From DATEOR01 sp963766725 (GTDB taxonomy: Bacteria > Actinomycetota > Thermoleophilia > Gaiellales > Gaiellaceae): 64,000 bases of DNA. Location: NCBI GenBank assembly GCA_963766725.1, contig CAVYBK010000020.1:80803-144802 (forward strand), given 5' to 3'. The first letter of the stretch is position 1. Each line of letters starts with the position of its first letter. Under the pieces are notes generated by a model that did no database searches, had not been told where the DNA came from, and saw nothing but the letters and a program-made list of their open reading frames with translations. A program made the translations under genes and the position numbers. Positions 25,185-33,985 of the stretch are shown piece by piece.

Positions 25185-27338
25185 ATGCCCGATACCGCCC
25201 CCATTTCGGACGACGGCACCAACGCGCTGCACGAAGCGCTCGCGACAGCGGACGTACTCCGCCGCGTCGCCGGCACCGTCGCCATCCATCTCTACGAGTC
25301 CGAGTACCTCGAGGACGGGACGTATGTCTGCAACACGTTCATCGGCGAGGGGCTCGAGAGCCTCCTCGGCCCACTTCCCGAGGACAAGACGCCCGAGGAG
25401 GCGTGGGAGGAAGCCGTCCACCCGGACGACCAGGAGACGTACGACGTCCTTGCGAAGCTCGAGGCCGGCGAGGCCGTCGAGATCGAGTACCGCCTGGTCG
25501 GCTACGACGGGAAGACACGCTGGGTCTGGGACCGCATGCGCCCTCGGCGCGGGCCCGGGGGCCAGCTCCTCGTCGACGGGATCGTCGCCGACATCACCGA
25601 GCGGCGAAAGGCGTCCGACGCCCTCGAGGAGGCGCGCCGCCAGCTCCAGCACATCGCCTTCCACGACCCGCTCACCGGCCTGCCCAACCGCGTCTCCTTC
25701 CAGGAGCGGCTGGACGAGGCGCTCGACCGCTGTCCCGGAAAGCAGTGCGCGGCCGGCGTCCTCTTCATCGACCTGGACAACTTCAAGCTGATCAACGACA
25801 GCTTCGGCCACGCGGCCGGCGACGAGCTCTTGCGCGCGGTCGCGGGACGGCTTCAGCGCGCGACGCGCACCGCCGACGTAGTCGCCCGCCAAGGAGGCGA
25901 CGAGTTCCTCGTCCTCCTCGCCGACATCGAGCCGAACGGCAACGAGGACGACCCCGAGTACGCCCGCAAGGCCGCCGCGGTCGTCGCGCGGAAGATCCGC
26001 CGCACGCTGCTGGCTCCCTTCGTCGTCTCCGGCGTGGAGATCTTCGTCAGCGCCTCGATCGGCGTCAGCCTCTTCCCCGACGACGCGCCGGACTCGGAGA
26101 CTCTCCTGAAGCACGCGGACACCGCGATGTACCGCGCGAAGGACGCGGGCCGCGACTGCCATGCCCTCTATGCGCTCGACCGCGACGACGCGCTCACGCA
26201 GCTTTCGATGGCCGGGCGCCTGCGCACGGCGATCGAGCGCGGCGACGGCCTCGTCCTCCACTACCAGCCGCTTGTCCGCCTGGACTCCGGCGAGATCATC
26301 GGGGCCGAAGCGCTCATCCGCTGGCAGGACGGTGAACGCCTCGTGCCGCCGGCCGATTTCCTCCCGCTCGCCGAGCGAACGGGCCTCATGGCGCCCCTCT
26401 CGGACTGGGTGATCGCAGAGGCGTGCCGGCAGGCGAAAAACTGGCGCGACCGCAAGCTCGACCTCTACGTCTCGATCAACCTGCCGCCCTCGTTCTGGCA
26501 GCCGACCGCAATGCGCCACGTGCTCGCCACGATCGAGTCCTTCGGGCTCAACCCCGACCGGCTCATGATCGAGATCACCGAGTCGGCGATGATGGTCGAT
26601 CCGCGAACGAACATGGATTCGGTCATCGACGAGCTGCACGAGCGCGGGCTTCGCCTCGCAATCGACGACTTCGGGAGCGGCCACTCCTCCCTCTCGCGCC
26701 TGAACCAGATGCGCGTCTCCACGCTGAAGATCGACCGCTCCTTCGTGAGCGACCTTCCGGACGACCGCAACTCCGCGGTGCTCGTCTCCTCGATCATCCA
26801 GCTCTCCCGGAACCTCGGGCTCGAGCCGCTCGCCGAGGGGATCGAGACCGAGGAGCAGCGCGCCTTCTTCCTCGAGCACGGCTGCGAGCTCGGCCAGGGA
26901 TTCCACTTCAGCCGCCCCGTCAGGGCAAGCGAGCTCGAGACCCTCTACCGCGCCTCCCGGGCGGTGGAAGACGTGCGCTCGCTAGTCCCGACCCGGGCCA
27001 AGGACGCGACTACCCTATGGCGGCCTGCGGCCGCTTTTTTTGTGCGCGTTTTTCCGGGAAAGGAGAGGGCGTGGAACATGGATCCGAGAGCTACTACGTG
27101 CTCGGCGAGGGCCTGCTCGGCGAAAGCCTCGGCGGCCGTGAGCCGACGCTCGCCCGAACCGCCGAGGCGGCGACCCCGCCCTTCCGCTTTTCCCGCATGG
27201 GTCCGAGGGGCGGCGGCAAGCAGATCCCCAAGGGGACGAGGAAGGCCCTCGCGGACGCGATGGCCGTCGCGGGAGGGGGCTCGGTCGGTGTTCCGGCGGG
27301 CTTCACGTACCTCGGCCAGTTCATCGACCACGACCTGA
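25185..27338 (+). CDS. PAS-GGDEF-EAL cyclic-di-GMP enzyme (3' end uncertain)
   Basis: Makes and/or degrades cyclic di-GMP. A PAS sensor domain (about 20-145) precedes a GGDEF domain with an intact GGDEF at about residue 236 and an EAL domain with GAEALIRW at about 374 and DDFGSGHSSL further on, so both activities look possible. The EAL fold ends near residue 595 (about 26970). The frame stays open another 370 bases, straight through a rho-independent terminator and into the peroxidase gene, giving an Arg/Ser-rich tail that is unlikely to be real; a TAG in the next frame at 26983-26985 is the probable stop after a one-base shift. Starts at an ATG with no Shine-Dalgarno. Confidence 0.85.
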   Translation: MPDTAPISDDGTNALHEALATADVLRRVAGTVAIHLYESEYLEDGTYVCNTFIGEGLESLLGPLPEDKTPEEAWEEAVHPDDQETYDVLAKLEAGEAVEIEYRLVGYDGKTRWVWDRMRPRRGPGGQLLVDGIVADITERRKASDALEEARRQLQHIAFHDPLTGLPNRVSFQERLDEALDRCPGKQCAAGVLFIDLDNFKLINDSFGHAAGDELLRAVAGRLQRATRTADVVARQGGDEFLVLLADIEPNGNEDDPEYARKAAAVVARKIRRTLLAPFVVSGVEIFVSASIGVSLFPDDAPDSETLLKHADTAMYRAKDAGRDCHALYALDRDDALTQLSMAGRLRTAIERGDGLVLHYQPLVRLDSGEIIGAEALIRWQDGERLVPPADFLPLAERTGLMAPLSDWVIAEACRQAKNWRDRKLDLYVSINLPPSFWQPTAMRHVLATIESFGLNPDRLMIEITESAMMVDPRTNMDSVIDELHERGLRLAIDDFGSGHSSLSRLNQMRVSTLKIDRSFVSDLPDDRNSAVLVSSIIQLSRNLGLEPLAEGIETEEQRAFFLEHGCELGQGFHFSRPVRASELETLYRASRAVEDVRSLVPTRAKDATTLWRPAAAFFVRVFPGKERAWNMDPRATTCSARACSAKASAAVSRRSPEPPRRRPRPSAFPAWVRGAAASRSPRGRGRPSRTRWPSREGARSVFRRASRTSASSSTTT
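27020..27041 (+). terminator. Rho-independent terminator after the GGDEF-EAL gene
   Basis: GCGGCC (27020-27025), loop TGC, GGCCGC (27029-27034), then seven T. A textbook intrinsic terminator, 30 bases before the peroxidase start. Confidence 0.85.
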
Positions 27339-28616
27339 CCTTCGACAAGACAGACGTGATGCTCGGGGAGCACGTCGCTCCCGCCGCGCTCCTCCAGGCC
27401 CGTTCGCCGAGTCTCGACCTCGACTCCCTCTACGGCGCGGGCCCGGGAGATCCCGGTTCGGAGCAGTTCTACGAGGCCGACGGGCTCCACCTGAAGATGG
27501 GCAAGACCGCCTCCGGCGACGGCCTGGCCTCGAAGGACGGGTTCGACCTCCCGCGCGGCGCGGGCTCGACCGTTGCGGCGAAGCGGAAGGCGATCATCCC
27601 CGACCCGCGGAACGACGAGAACCTCGCAGTCGCGCAGAACCACCTGGCCATGATCCGCTTCCACAACCGCGTCATCGACAAGCTCGGCAACGTTCCCGCC
27701 GGCTCACGCTTCGAGCGCGCCCGGAAGCGGGTGACGAAGCACTACCAGTGGATGATCCGCACCGACTTCCTGCCGAGGATCTGCGAGGCCTCGGTCGTGA
27801 ACGACGTCTTCACGAACGGGCGCAAGGCCTTCGAGGTCGGCGCGGCGCCGACTGATGTGCCGACGATGCCGATCGAGTTCTCCGTTGCCGCCTACCGGCT
27901 CGGACACTCGATGGTGCGCGGCTCCTACAACTGGAACAAGATCTTCGACGACGGCTTCGGCACGCTCGACCTCCTCTTCGCCTTCTCGGCGACGAGCGGC
28001 GACCTCGGCGGCTTTCCCCGCCTGATCAGCTCGTGGATTGCAGACTTCAGGCGCCTATACGACTTTCCGGCCGGCGGCCACGCGACGCTCGGCGTGCCGG
28101 CTGCGAAGTTCAACAAGGCGATGCGGATCGACACACGCATCGTCAACCCGCTCCAGTTCCTCCCCGGCTTCACGGGCCTGGAGGCGAACCTCGCCTTCCG
28201 CAACCTGACGCAGGGCGAACATGGTCAGGCTCGCCACCGGGCAGCAGATGGTCACGTTCCTGAAGAGCAAGGGCATCTCGATCACGAAGCTGACCAAGGC
28301 GCAGCTTCGTGACGGAGACGGCGGTGCCGATCTCGGAGGCCTCACCCAGGCACAGCGGGAGCGCGTCCTGACCGACACGCCGCTCTGGTTCTACATCCTC
28401 CGCGAGGCAGAGCTGAACGGCGGCAAGCTGACCGGCGTCGGTGCACGCATCGTGGCGGAGACGTTCCACCGCGCGATGGAAGGGAGCGAGCACTCGATCG
28501 TCCGCGACCCCGCGTTCAGGCCGAAGCTCGGGCCGAACAACACGACATTCCGGATGACGGATCTCCTCTTCTTCGCCTTCGAGGGAAAGAAAACGCTGCT
28601 CGCGCCGCTCGGCTAA
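27071..28616 (+). CDS. Animal-type haem peroxidase, split by a frameshift
   Basis: Member of the An_peroxidase superfamily: YLGQFIDHDLTFD with the distal His and calcium-binding Asp, AQNHLAMIRFHNRV, and YRLGHSMVRGSY with the probable proximal His. GTG start at 27071 after a strong AAAGGAGAGG. The main frame runs to FRNLT near 28210, then the protein continues one frame over as MVRLATGQQMVTFL to a stop at 28616. Dropping the A at 28212 gives a smooth join (NLTRANMVRL). No signal peptide is visible. Substrate unknown. Confidence 0.85.
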
Positions 28617-28645
28617 AGCGCGCCCTGACGTACGATCCTGCTGCC

Positions 28646-30550
28646 GTGCGGACGCGCCCAGGCTCGTACGTCCTCCAGGTCGCCATCGTCTCTGCCGTCT
28701 ACTTCGGTGGAGCGAAGCTCGGCCTCAATCTGGCGGTCGGCCACGGCGTCATCACGCCCGTCTGGCCGCCCACCGGGATCGCGATCGCGGCGCTGCTCCT
28801 GCTCGGCCCGAGGGTCTGGCCGGCGGTCGCGATCGGCGCCCTCCTCGGCAACGCGACGAGCGGCGTCTCGTTCTGGGTCGCGACGGGCATCGCCGTCGGA
28901 AACACGCTCGAGGCGCTCGTGGCCGTCTACCTGCTCCGCCGGTTCTCGTTCCGGAAATCCTTCGAGCGCGTTCAGGACGTGGTCAGGTTCGCCTGCGCGG
29001 CGGCCATCGCGGCCGGGGTGGCAGCGACGAACGGCGTCACCGTGCTCGCGCTCGCGGACTCGGCAGCCGCCTCCCCGTACGGATCGCGCTGGCTTCTCTG
29101 GTGGCTCGGCGACGCGACGGGAGCGCTGCTCGTCGCGCCTCTGATCCTCGTCTGGGCGACGCGTCCACCGCTCCGCATCCCGGGAAGGCGCCTCGCCGAG
29201 GGCGCCGTCGTGCTCGCGGCGCTCGCCGGCCTCGCCGCGCTCATCTTCCTCGGCGGGCTCTGGCGCTACCCCTACCTCCTCTTCCCGCTTCTCCTTTGGG
29301 CCGCCGTCCGCTTCACACAGCTCGGCGCGGTGACGGCGAGCGTCACGGTCGCCGCGTTCGGCGTGGCCGGGGTGATCTCGGCGAACGTCCCGCTCGGCGG
29401 CCGCGACGAGACAGTCGCGGTGGAGATCCTCCAGAGCCTCCTCGCCGTCACGGCGATCAGCCTGCTCGCGCTCGGCGCCTCGATCTCGGAGCGCGACTCC
29501 GCCGCCGAGTCGCTCCGCCAGGCCGCTGTGGGGCTCGCCGAGGCGCAGGCCCTCGCCCACATCGGCAGCTGGGAGTGGGACATCGCCGGCGACCGCGTCA
29601 CGTGGTCGAACGAGCTCTACCGGATCTACGACCTTCAGCCCGAGCGCGGTGAGCTGAACTACGAGGCCTACCTCTCCCGGATCCATCCGGGCGACCGGGA
29701 CCGCGTGCGCTCGACCATCGCGGTGGCGCTCGAGGAGGGGCACGCCTTCGAGATGACGCACCGTGCCGTGCTCGGGGACGGAAGCGAGCGGATCGTGCAA
29801 GGCCGAGGCCGCGTGATTCTCGACCGCGCCGGCCATCCGGTGCGCATGGTCGGGACGTCACAGGACATCACCGAGCGGGAGCGCGTCGAGCAGGTCCGGG
29901 AGAACATCCTCTCCGCGGTCTCCCACGAGCTGCGCACGCCGCTCACCGCCATCCTCGGTTTCGCCATCACGCTTCGCGAGCGCTGGCCCACCCTGACCGA
30001 CGAGGGGCGGGAGGAGATGATCGGCCTCGTCGCGAGCCAGGCCACGCGGCTCGAGCGGCTGCTCAACGACCTCCTCGACGTGGACCGGCTCCGGCACGGA
30101 CGACTGCGTGTCGACTTCGAGCACGCCGACCTCGCCGAGCTCGTCCGCACCGTCGTCGCAGGCCGGCCCGACGGCAGGGAGATCGACGTGCAGGCCCAGA
30201 GCGTCCACGCGAGCGTCGACCCGGCCAAGTTCGAGCGCATCGTGGAGAACCTCATCGCCAACGCCGAGCGCCACACCCCCGCGGGCTCGCCCATCGAGGT
30301 GTCGGTTGCGCCCGACGGAATCGGTGCACTCCTGCGCGTGGACGACCACGGCCCCGGCGTGCCCGACGCCGAGAAGGAGACGATCTTCCAGGCCTTCACG
30401 CGCGGCAGCGAGGTCGAGGTGACCGGAGTCGGCGTGGGCCTCTCGCTGGTGGCGCAGTTCGCCGCGCTGCACGGGGGCCGCGCCTGGGTCGAGGACAACC
30501 CCGGCGGCGGCGCCTCCTTCCGCGTGCTCTTCCCGGACATCGCCGCTTGA
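28646..30550 (+). CDS. MASE1-PAS sensor histidine kinase
   Basis: 634 residues. An N-terminal MASE1-like membrane sensor of about eight segments (1-280), a PAS domain (GSWEWDIAGDRVTWSNELYR, about 300-410), a HisKA domain with the phosphorylatable His in SHELRTPLTAI (about 425-435) and an HATPase_c domain with NLIANAERHTP and GPGVPDAEKE. No response regulator is encoded beside it. GTG start at 28646. The stop overlaps the hutU TTG start by 4 bases, so the kinase is co-transcribed with hutU and egtD. Confidence 0.93.
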   Translation: MRTRPGSYVLQVAIVSAVYFGGAKLGLNLAVGHGVITPVWPPTGIAIAALLLLGPRVWPAVAIGALLGNATSGVSFWVATGIAVGNTLEALVAVYLLRRFSFRKSFERVQDVVRFACAAAIAAGVAATNGVTVLALADSAAASPYGSRWLLWWLGDATGALLVAPLILVWATRPPLRIPGRRLAEGAVVLAALAGLAALIFLGGLWRYPYLLFPLLLWAAVRFTQLGAVTASVTVAAFGVAGVISANVPLGGRDETVAVEILQSLLAVTAISLLALGASISERDSAAESLRQAAVGLAEAQALAHIGSWEWDIAGDRVTWSNELYRIYDLQPERGELNYEAYLSRIHPGDRDRVRSTIAVALEEGHAFEMTHRAVLGDGSERIVQGRGRVILDRAGHPVRMVGTSQDITERERVEQVRENILSAVSHELRTPLTAILGFAITLRERWPTLTDEGREEMIGLVASQATRLERLLNDLLDVDRLRHGRLRVDFEHADLAELVRTVVAGRPDGREIDVQAQSVHASVDPAKFERIVENLIANAERHTPAGSPIEVSVAPDGIGALLRVDDHGPGVPDAEKETIFQAFTRGSEVEVTGVGVGLSLVAQFAALHGGRAWVEDNPGGGASFRVLFPDIAA

Positions 30551-32130
30551 GCGGCCTGCGCTGCCGCGGCTGGGAGCAGGAAGGCGCGCTCCGCTGCCTC
30601 CTCAACAACCTCGACCCGGCCGTCGCCGAGGATCCCGACGCGCTCGTGGTCTACGGAGGCCGCGGCAAGGCGGCGCGCTCCAAGGAGGCCCTGGCCGAGA
30701 TCGTCTCCGCCCTCGAGCGCCTCGGCCCCGACGAGACCCTGATCGTCCAGTCGGGGAAGGCGGTGGCCGTGCTCCCGACCCATGAGGACGCGCCGCGCGT
30801 CCTCATCTCGACCGCGATGATCGTCCCGGAGTGGTCCGACCAGGACACCTTCCGCCGGCTCGAGGACGCGGGCCTGACGATGTACGGCCAGATGACCGCC
30901 GCCGGCTGGTTCTATATCGGCACGCAGGGCATCCTCGGCTTCACCTACGAGACCTTTCGCGCCATCGCGGCGAAGCACTTCGGCGGCTCGCTCTCCGGCC
31001 GGCGCGTCCTGACCGCGGGACTCGGCGGCATGGGCGGCGCTCAGGGGTTCGGCGTCGGACTGAACGGAGGCCGGGCGCTCATCGTCGAGGTCGATCCCGC
31101 ACGCGCCGAGCGCCGCCTGGCGGACGGCTGGGTCGACCTCGTCGCGGGCTACGACGAGGCGCTCGCCGCGCATCTCGATCCCGAGGGCCCGGACTCGGTC
31201 GCACTCGTCGCCAACGCTGCCGATGTTCTCCCGCGCCTGCTCGCCGACGGGGTCGAGTTCGACGTCGTCACGGACCAGACGGCGGCGCACGATCCCCTCC
31301 GCGGCTACGTACCGCTCGGCTTCTCGGCGGAAGAGGCGCGCGCGGCAGACGCGGAGGACCCGGGCTTCCAGCGCGCGGTCTACGACTCCCTCACTGCGCA
31401 CGTGGCCGCGCTGCTCCGGTTCAAGGAACGCGGCGCAGTCGTCTTCGAGTACGGCAACGGGATCCGCGCGCAGGCGGCGGCGCAGGGCCTGGCGGGCGCC
31501 ATGGAGATCCCCGGCTTCGTCGCCGAGTACGTGCGCCCGATCCTCGCGCGCGGCGTCGGTCCCTTCCGCTGGATCTGCCTCTCCGGCGATCCCGAGGACC
31601 TCCGCCGGAGCGAGGACGTGCTCATGGAGGTGGTCGGCACCGACTCCCTGCGCGGCTGGATCGAGCTCGCGCGCGAGCGCGTCCCGCTTCAGGGCCTTCC
31701 TGCCCGGATCTGCTGGCTCGGCCTCGGGGAGCGGGACAAGGTCGCCCTCGCCATGAACGAGCTCGTCCGCTCCGGCGAGTGCGGCCCGCTCGCCATCGGC
31801 CGCGACCACATGGATCCCGCCTCCGTCGCCTCGCCCACGCGCGAGACCGAGGGCATGCTGGACGGGAGCGACGCGATCGCCGACTGGCCGATCCTCTCCG
31901 CGCTCCTCAACGCGGCGCAGGGCGCGAGCTGGGTTGCCGTCGGGAACGGAGGCGGCGTCGGCGTCGGCCGCTCCATCCACTCCGGAATGGTCGTCGTCGC
32001 CGACGGGAGCGACCTCGCCGAGCGGAAGATCGGGCGGGTCTTCTGGACGGATCCCGCGCTCGGCGTTGCGCGCTACGCGGACGCAGGCTATCCCGAAGCG
32101 CAGGCCGAGGCGGAGCGGCACGGCCTGTGA
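30547..32130 (+). CDS. hutU: Urocanate hydratase
   Basis: Converts urocanate to imidazolone propionate, the second step of histidine breakdown, using bound NAD+. Full-family signatures: MYGQMTAAGWFYIGTQGI, the NAD-binding TAGLGGMGGAQ, DQTAAHDPLRGY, and ARICWLGLG with the conserved Cys. 527 residues, slightly short at the C-terminus. A TTG start at 30547 overlaps the kinase stop. No other hut gene lies in the window. A urocanate-like substrate such as thiourocanate is possible given the neighbour egtD. Confidence 0.92.
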   Translation: MSGLRCRGWEQEGALRCLLNNLDPAVAEDPDALVVYGGRGKAARSKEALAEIVSALERLGPDETLIVQSGKAVAVLPTHEDAPRVLISTAMIVPEWSDQDTFRRLEDAGLTMYGQMTAAGWFYIGTQGILGFTYETFRAIAAKHFGGSLSGRRVLTAGLGGMGGAQGFGVGLNGGRALIVEVDPARAERRLADGWVDLVAGYDEALAAHLDPEGPDSVALVANAADVLPRLLADGVEFDVVTDQTAAHDPLRGYVPLGFSAEEARAADAEDPGFQRAVYDSLTAHVAALLRFKERGAVVFEYGNGIRAQAAAQGLAGAMEIPGFVAEYVRPILARGVGPFRWICLSGDPEDLRRSEDVLMEVVGTDSLRGWIELARERVPLQGLPARICWLGLGERDKVALAMNELVRSGECGPLAIGRDHMDPASVASPTRETEGMLDGSDAIADWPILSALLNAAQGASWVAVGNGGGVGVGRSIHSGMVVVADGSDLAERKIGRVFWTDPALGVARYADAGYPEAQAEAERHGL

Positions 32131-33080
32131 GCTTCCGGCTCAAGCGGCGCATGACCCGGGAGCAGCTCTTGGAGCAGCTGCGGCGCGAAGCCCGCGAAGG
32201 ACTGACCGCGAGCCCCAAGCGCATGCGCTCCCGCTGGGTCTGGGACGGCCGCGGCTCCGACCTCTACGGACGGATCATGGAGCTGCCGCAGTACTACCTC
32301 CCGCAGGCCGAGCGGGAGATCCTCGCCGCCCGCGCGCCCGAGATCGAGGCGCTCGTGCATCCGAGGACCGTTGTCGAGCTGGGTCCCGGCTCGTCGGTGA
32401 AGACTCCGCTCCTCCTCGACGCGCTGAGCGGATTGGACCGCTACGTGGCGGTCGACGTGAGCGGTGAGGCTCTCGAGGCCGCGGGGGGCCACCTGGCCGC
32501 TCGCTATCCCGAGCTCGAGATCGTCGGCGTCGTCGGGGACTTCGAGACCGGCTTGCCGGAGCCCTACGAGCGGACCCTCGTCGTCTCCCTCGGATCCACG
32601 ATCGGGGGGCTCGACCCGGAGGATCGCGCCGTGCTCCTCTCTGCGGTGGCCCCCATGTTGGGTAAGGACGGGGCGCTCCTCCTCGGCCTCGATCTCATGA
32701 AGGACGTAGCGCGGATCGTCGCCGCCTACAACGACGAGCAGGGCCTCTCGGCGGCGCTGATCGGGAACCTCCTCCCCATCCTCAACCGCGAGCTCGGCGC
32801 CGACTTCGAGCCGGAGCGCTTCCAAGGCGAGGCGGTCTGGAGCGAGGAGCGCGGGCGAATGGAGATGTTCGTCCGCTCGCTCGAATCCCAGACGGTGACT
32901 CTGCGCGAGATCGACCTCACGGTCGAGTTCGCCGAGGGCGAGACGCTCCGCACCGAGATCTCGACGAAGTTCACGCGCGAGGGCGTCGCGGCGGAGCTGG
33001 CCGCAGCGAGGATGGAGATCCGGTCCTGGTGGACCGACGAGGCGGGCGACTTCGCCCTATGCCTCGCGCAGAAGCCGTAA
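32127..33080 (+). CDS. egtD: L-histidine N-alpha-methyltransferase (EgtD)
   Basis: Trimethylates histidine to hercynine using S-adenosylmethionine, the first step of ergothioneine synthesis. The substrate and cofactor motifs are clear: YGRIMELPQYYLPQAEREIL (residues about 48-67) and VELGPGSSVKTPLLLDAL (about 85-102). 317 residues, normal length. The GTG start at 32127 overlaps the hutU stop by 4 bases. EgtB and later ergothioneine genes are not present in the window. Ends 24 bases inside the convergent dehydrogenase gene. Confidence 0.92.
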   Translation: MSFRLKRRMTREQLLEQLRREAREGLTASPKRMRSRWVWDGRGSDLYGRIMELPQYYLPQAEREILAARAPEIEALVHPRTVVELGPGSSVKTPLLLDALSGLDRYVAVDVSGEALEAAGGHLAARYPELEIVGVVGDFETGLPEPYERTLVVSLGSTIGGLDPEDRAVLLSAVAPMLGKDGALLLGLDLMKDVARIVAAYNDEQGLSAALIGNLLPILNRELGADFEPERFQGEAVWSEERGRMEMFVRSLESQTVTLREIDLTVEFAEGETLRTEISTKFTREGVAAELAAARMEIRSWWTDEAGDFALCLAQKP

Positions 33081-33894
33081 CACGCGGTCGCGGCGCGCCT
33101 TGAGCTCCTCGGCATCGAAGTCGGTGCGGATGCTGCCGCGCTCGCGGGCGGCCTCGATCGACCGCGAGGGCCTGCTCGTCGTCGCAAGCTCGGGCCAGAG
33201 GTTCTCCGCGACGGCCGCGTGCACGTCCAGCCCGGCGAGGTCCATCGTCTGGAAGGGCCCGATCGCCGCCCAGCGCGCACCGAGGCCGGCGGTGACCGCG
33301 CGGTCGACGTCCTCGAAGGAGCAGACGCCCGCGTCCACGAGCGCGTAGGCCTCGCGAAGAAGTGCGTACTGGAGCCGGTTGACGACAAACCCCGGCACGT
33401 CGAGGCGGACGACGACCGGCGCCTTGCCGAGCTCCTCCATCCAGGCCCGGAGCGTCTCCAACGTCTGGGGCGCGGTGCGCGAGCCGCCGACGATCTCGAC
33501 GACCTGGACGAGCTCCGGCGGGTTGAGGAAGTGGAGGCCGGCGAAGCGCTCGGGCCTCTGCAGCTCGCCGCCCACCTCGTCGACCGAGAGCGACGACGTG
33601 TTCGTGGTCAGGATCGCGTCGGGTGCCGCGAGCTCCTCGGCCCGCGCGAGGACCGCGCGCTTCGGCTCGACCTCTTCGACGATGGTCTCGACAACGAGCT
33701 CGGCGCCGGTCAAAGCCTCGTCGAGATCGGTGGTCATCGCGACGGCCTCCCCCGCCCGCTCGCGCGCGGCCTCCAGGCTCTCCTCGCGCCGCGCCGTGAG
33801 GCTGAACCGACGCACCCCCGTCCGCGAAGATGCGCGCGATTCCGGCACCCATGGTTCCGGCGCCGACGACCGCAACTTCACGGGGCAAGGCCAC
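33057..33894 (-). CDS. 3-hydroxyacyl-CoA dehydrogenase, split by a frameshift
   Basis: NAD-dependent oxidation of 3-hydroxyacyl-CoA. The N-terminal Rossmann segment VAVVGAGTMGAGIARIFADGG is read from the GTG at 33894; the remainder (FSLTARREESLEAARERAG, LTTNTSSLSVDEVGG, LHFLNPPELVQVVEIVGG with the catalytic His, then the C-terminal domain VPGFVVNRLQ) lies in another frame to the stop at 33057. The break is at a five-C run, 33815-33819; removing one base restores the frame. Six bases upstream of the GTG is a TAGCCT -10-like element. Substrate range unknown; paaH/fadB-like symbols are possible. Confidence 0.85.
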
Positions 33895-33900
33895 TCGCGC

Positions 33901-33906
33901 AGGCTA
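33901..33906 (-). promoter_or_regulatory. -10 element for the 3-hydroxyacyl-CoA dehydrogenase
   Basis: TAGCCT (33906-33901) six bases before the GTG start; leaderless arrangement. No good -35. Confidence 0.35.
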
Positions 33907-33985
33907 ACCGAGCGCGGGTCGCCTGAATGCGCGACGTGAGAGTCACCCTTTCGAGGGATCCGAACACGCTATTTCGTGGGGAAAC

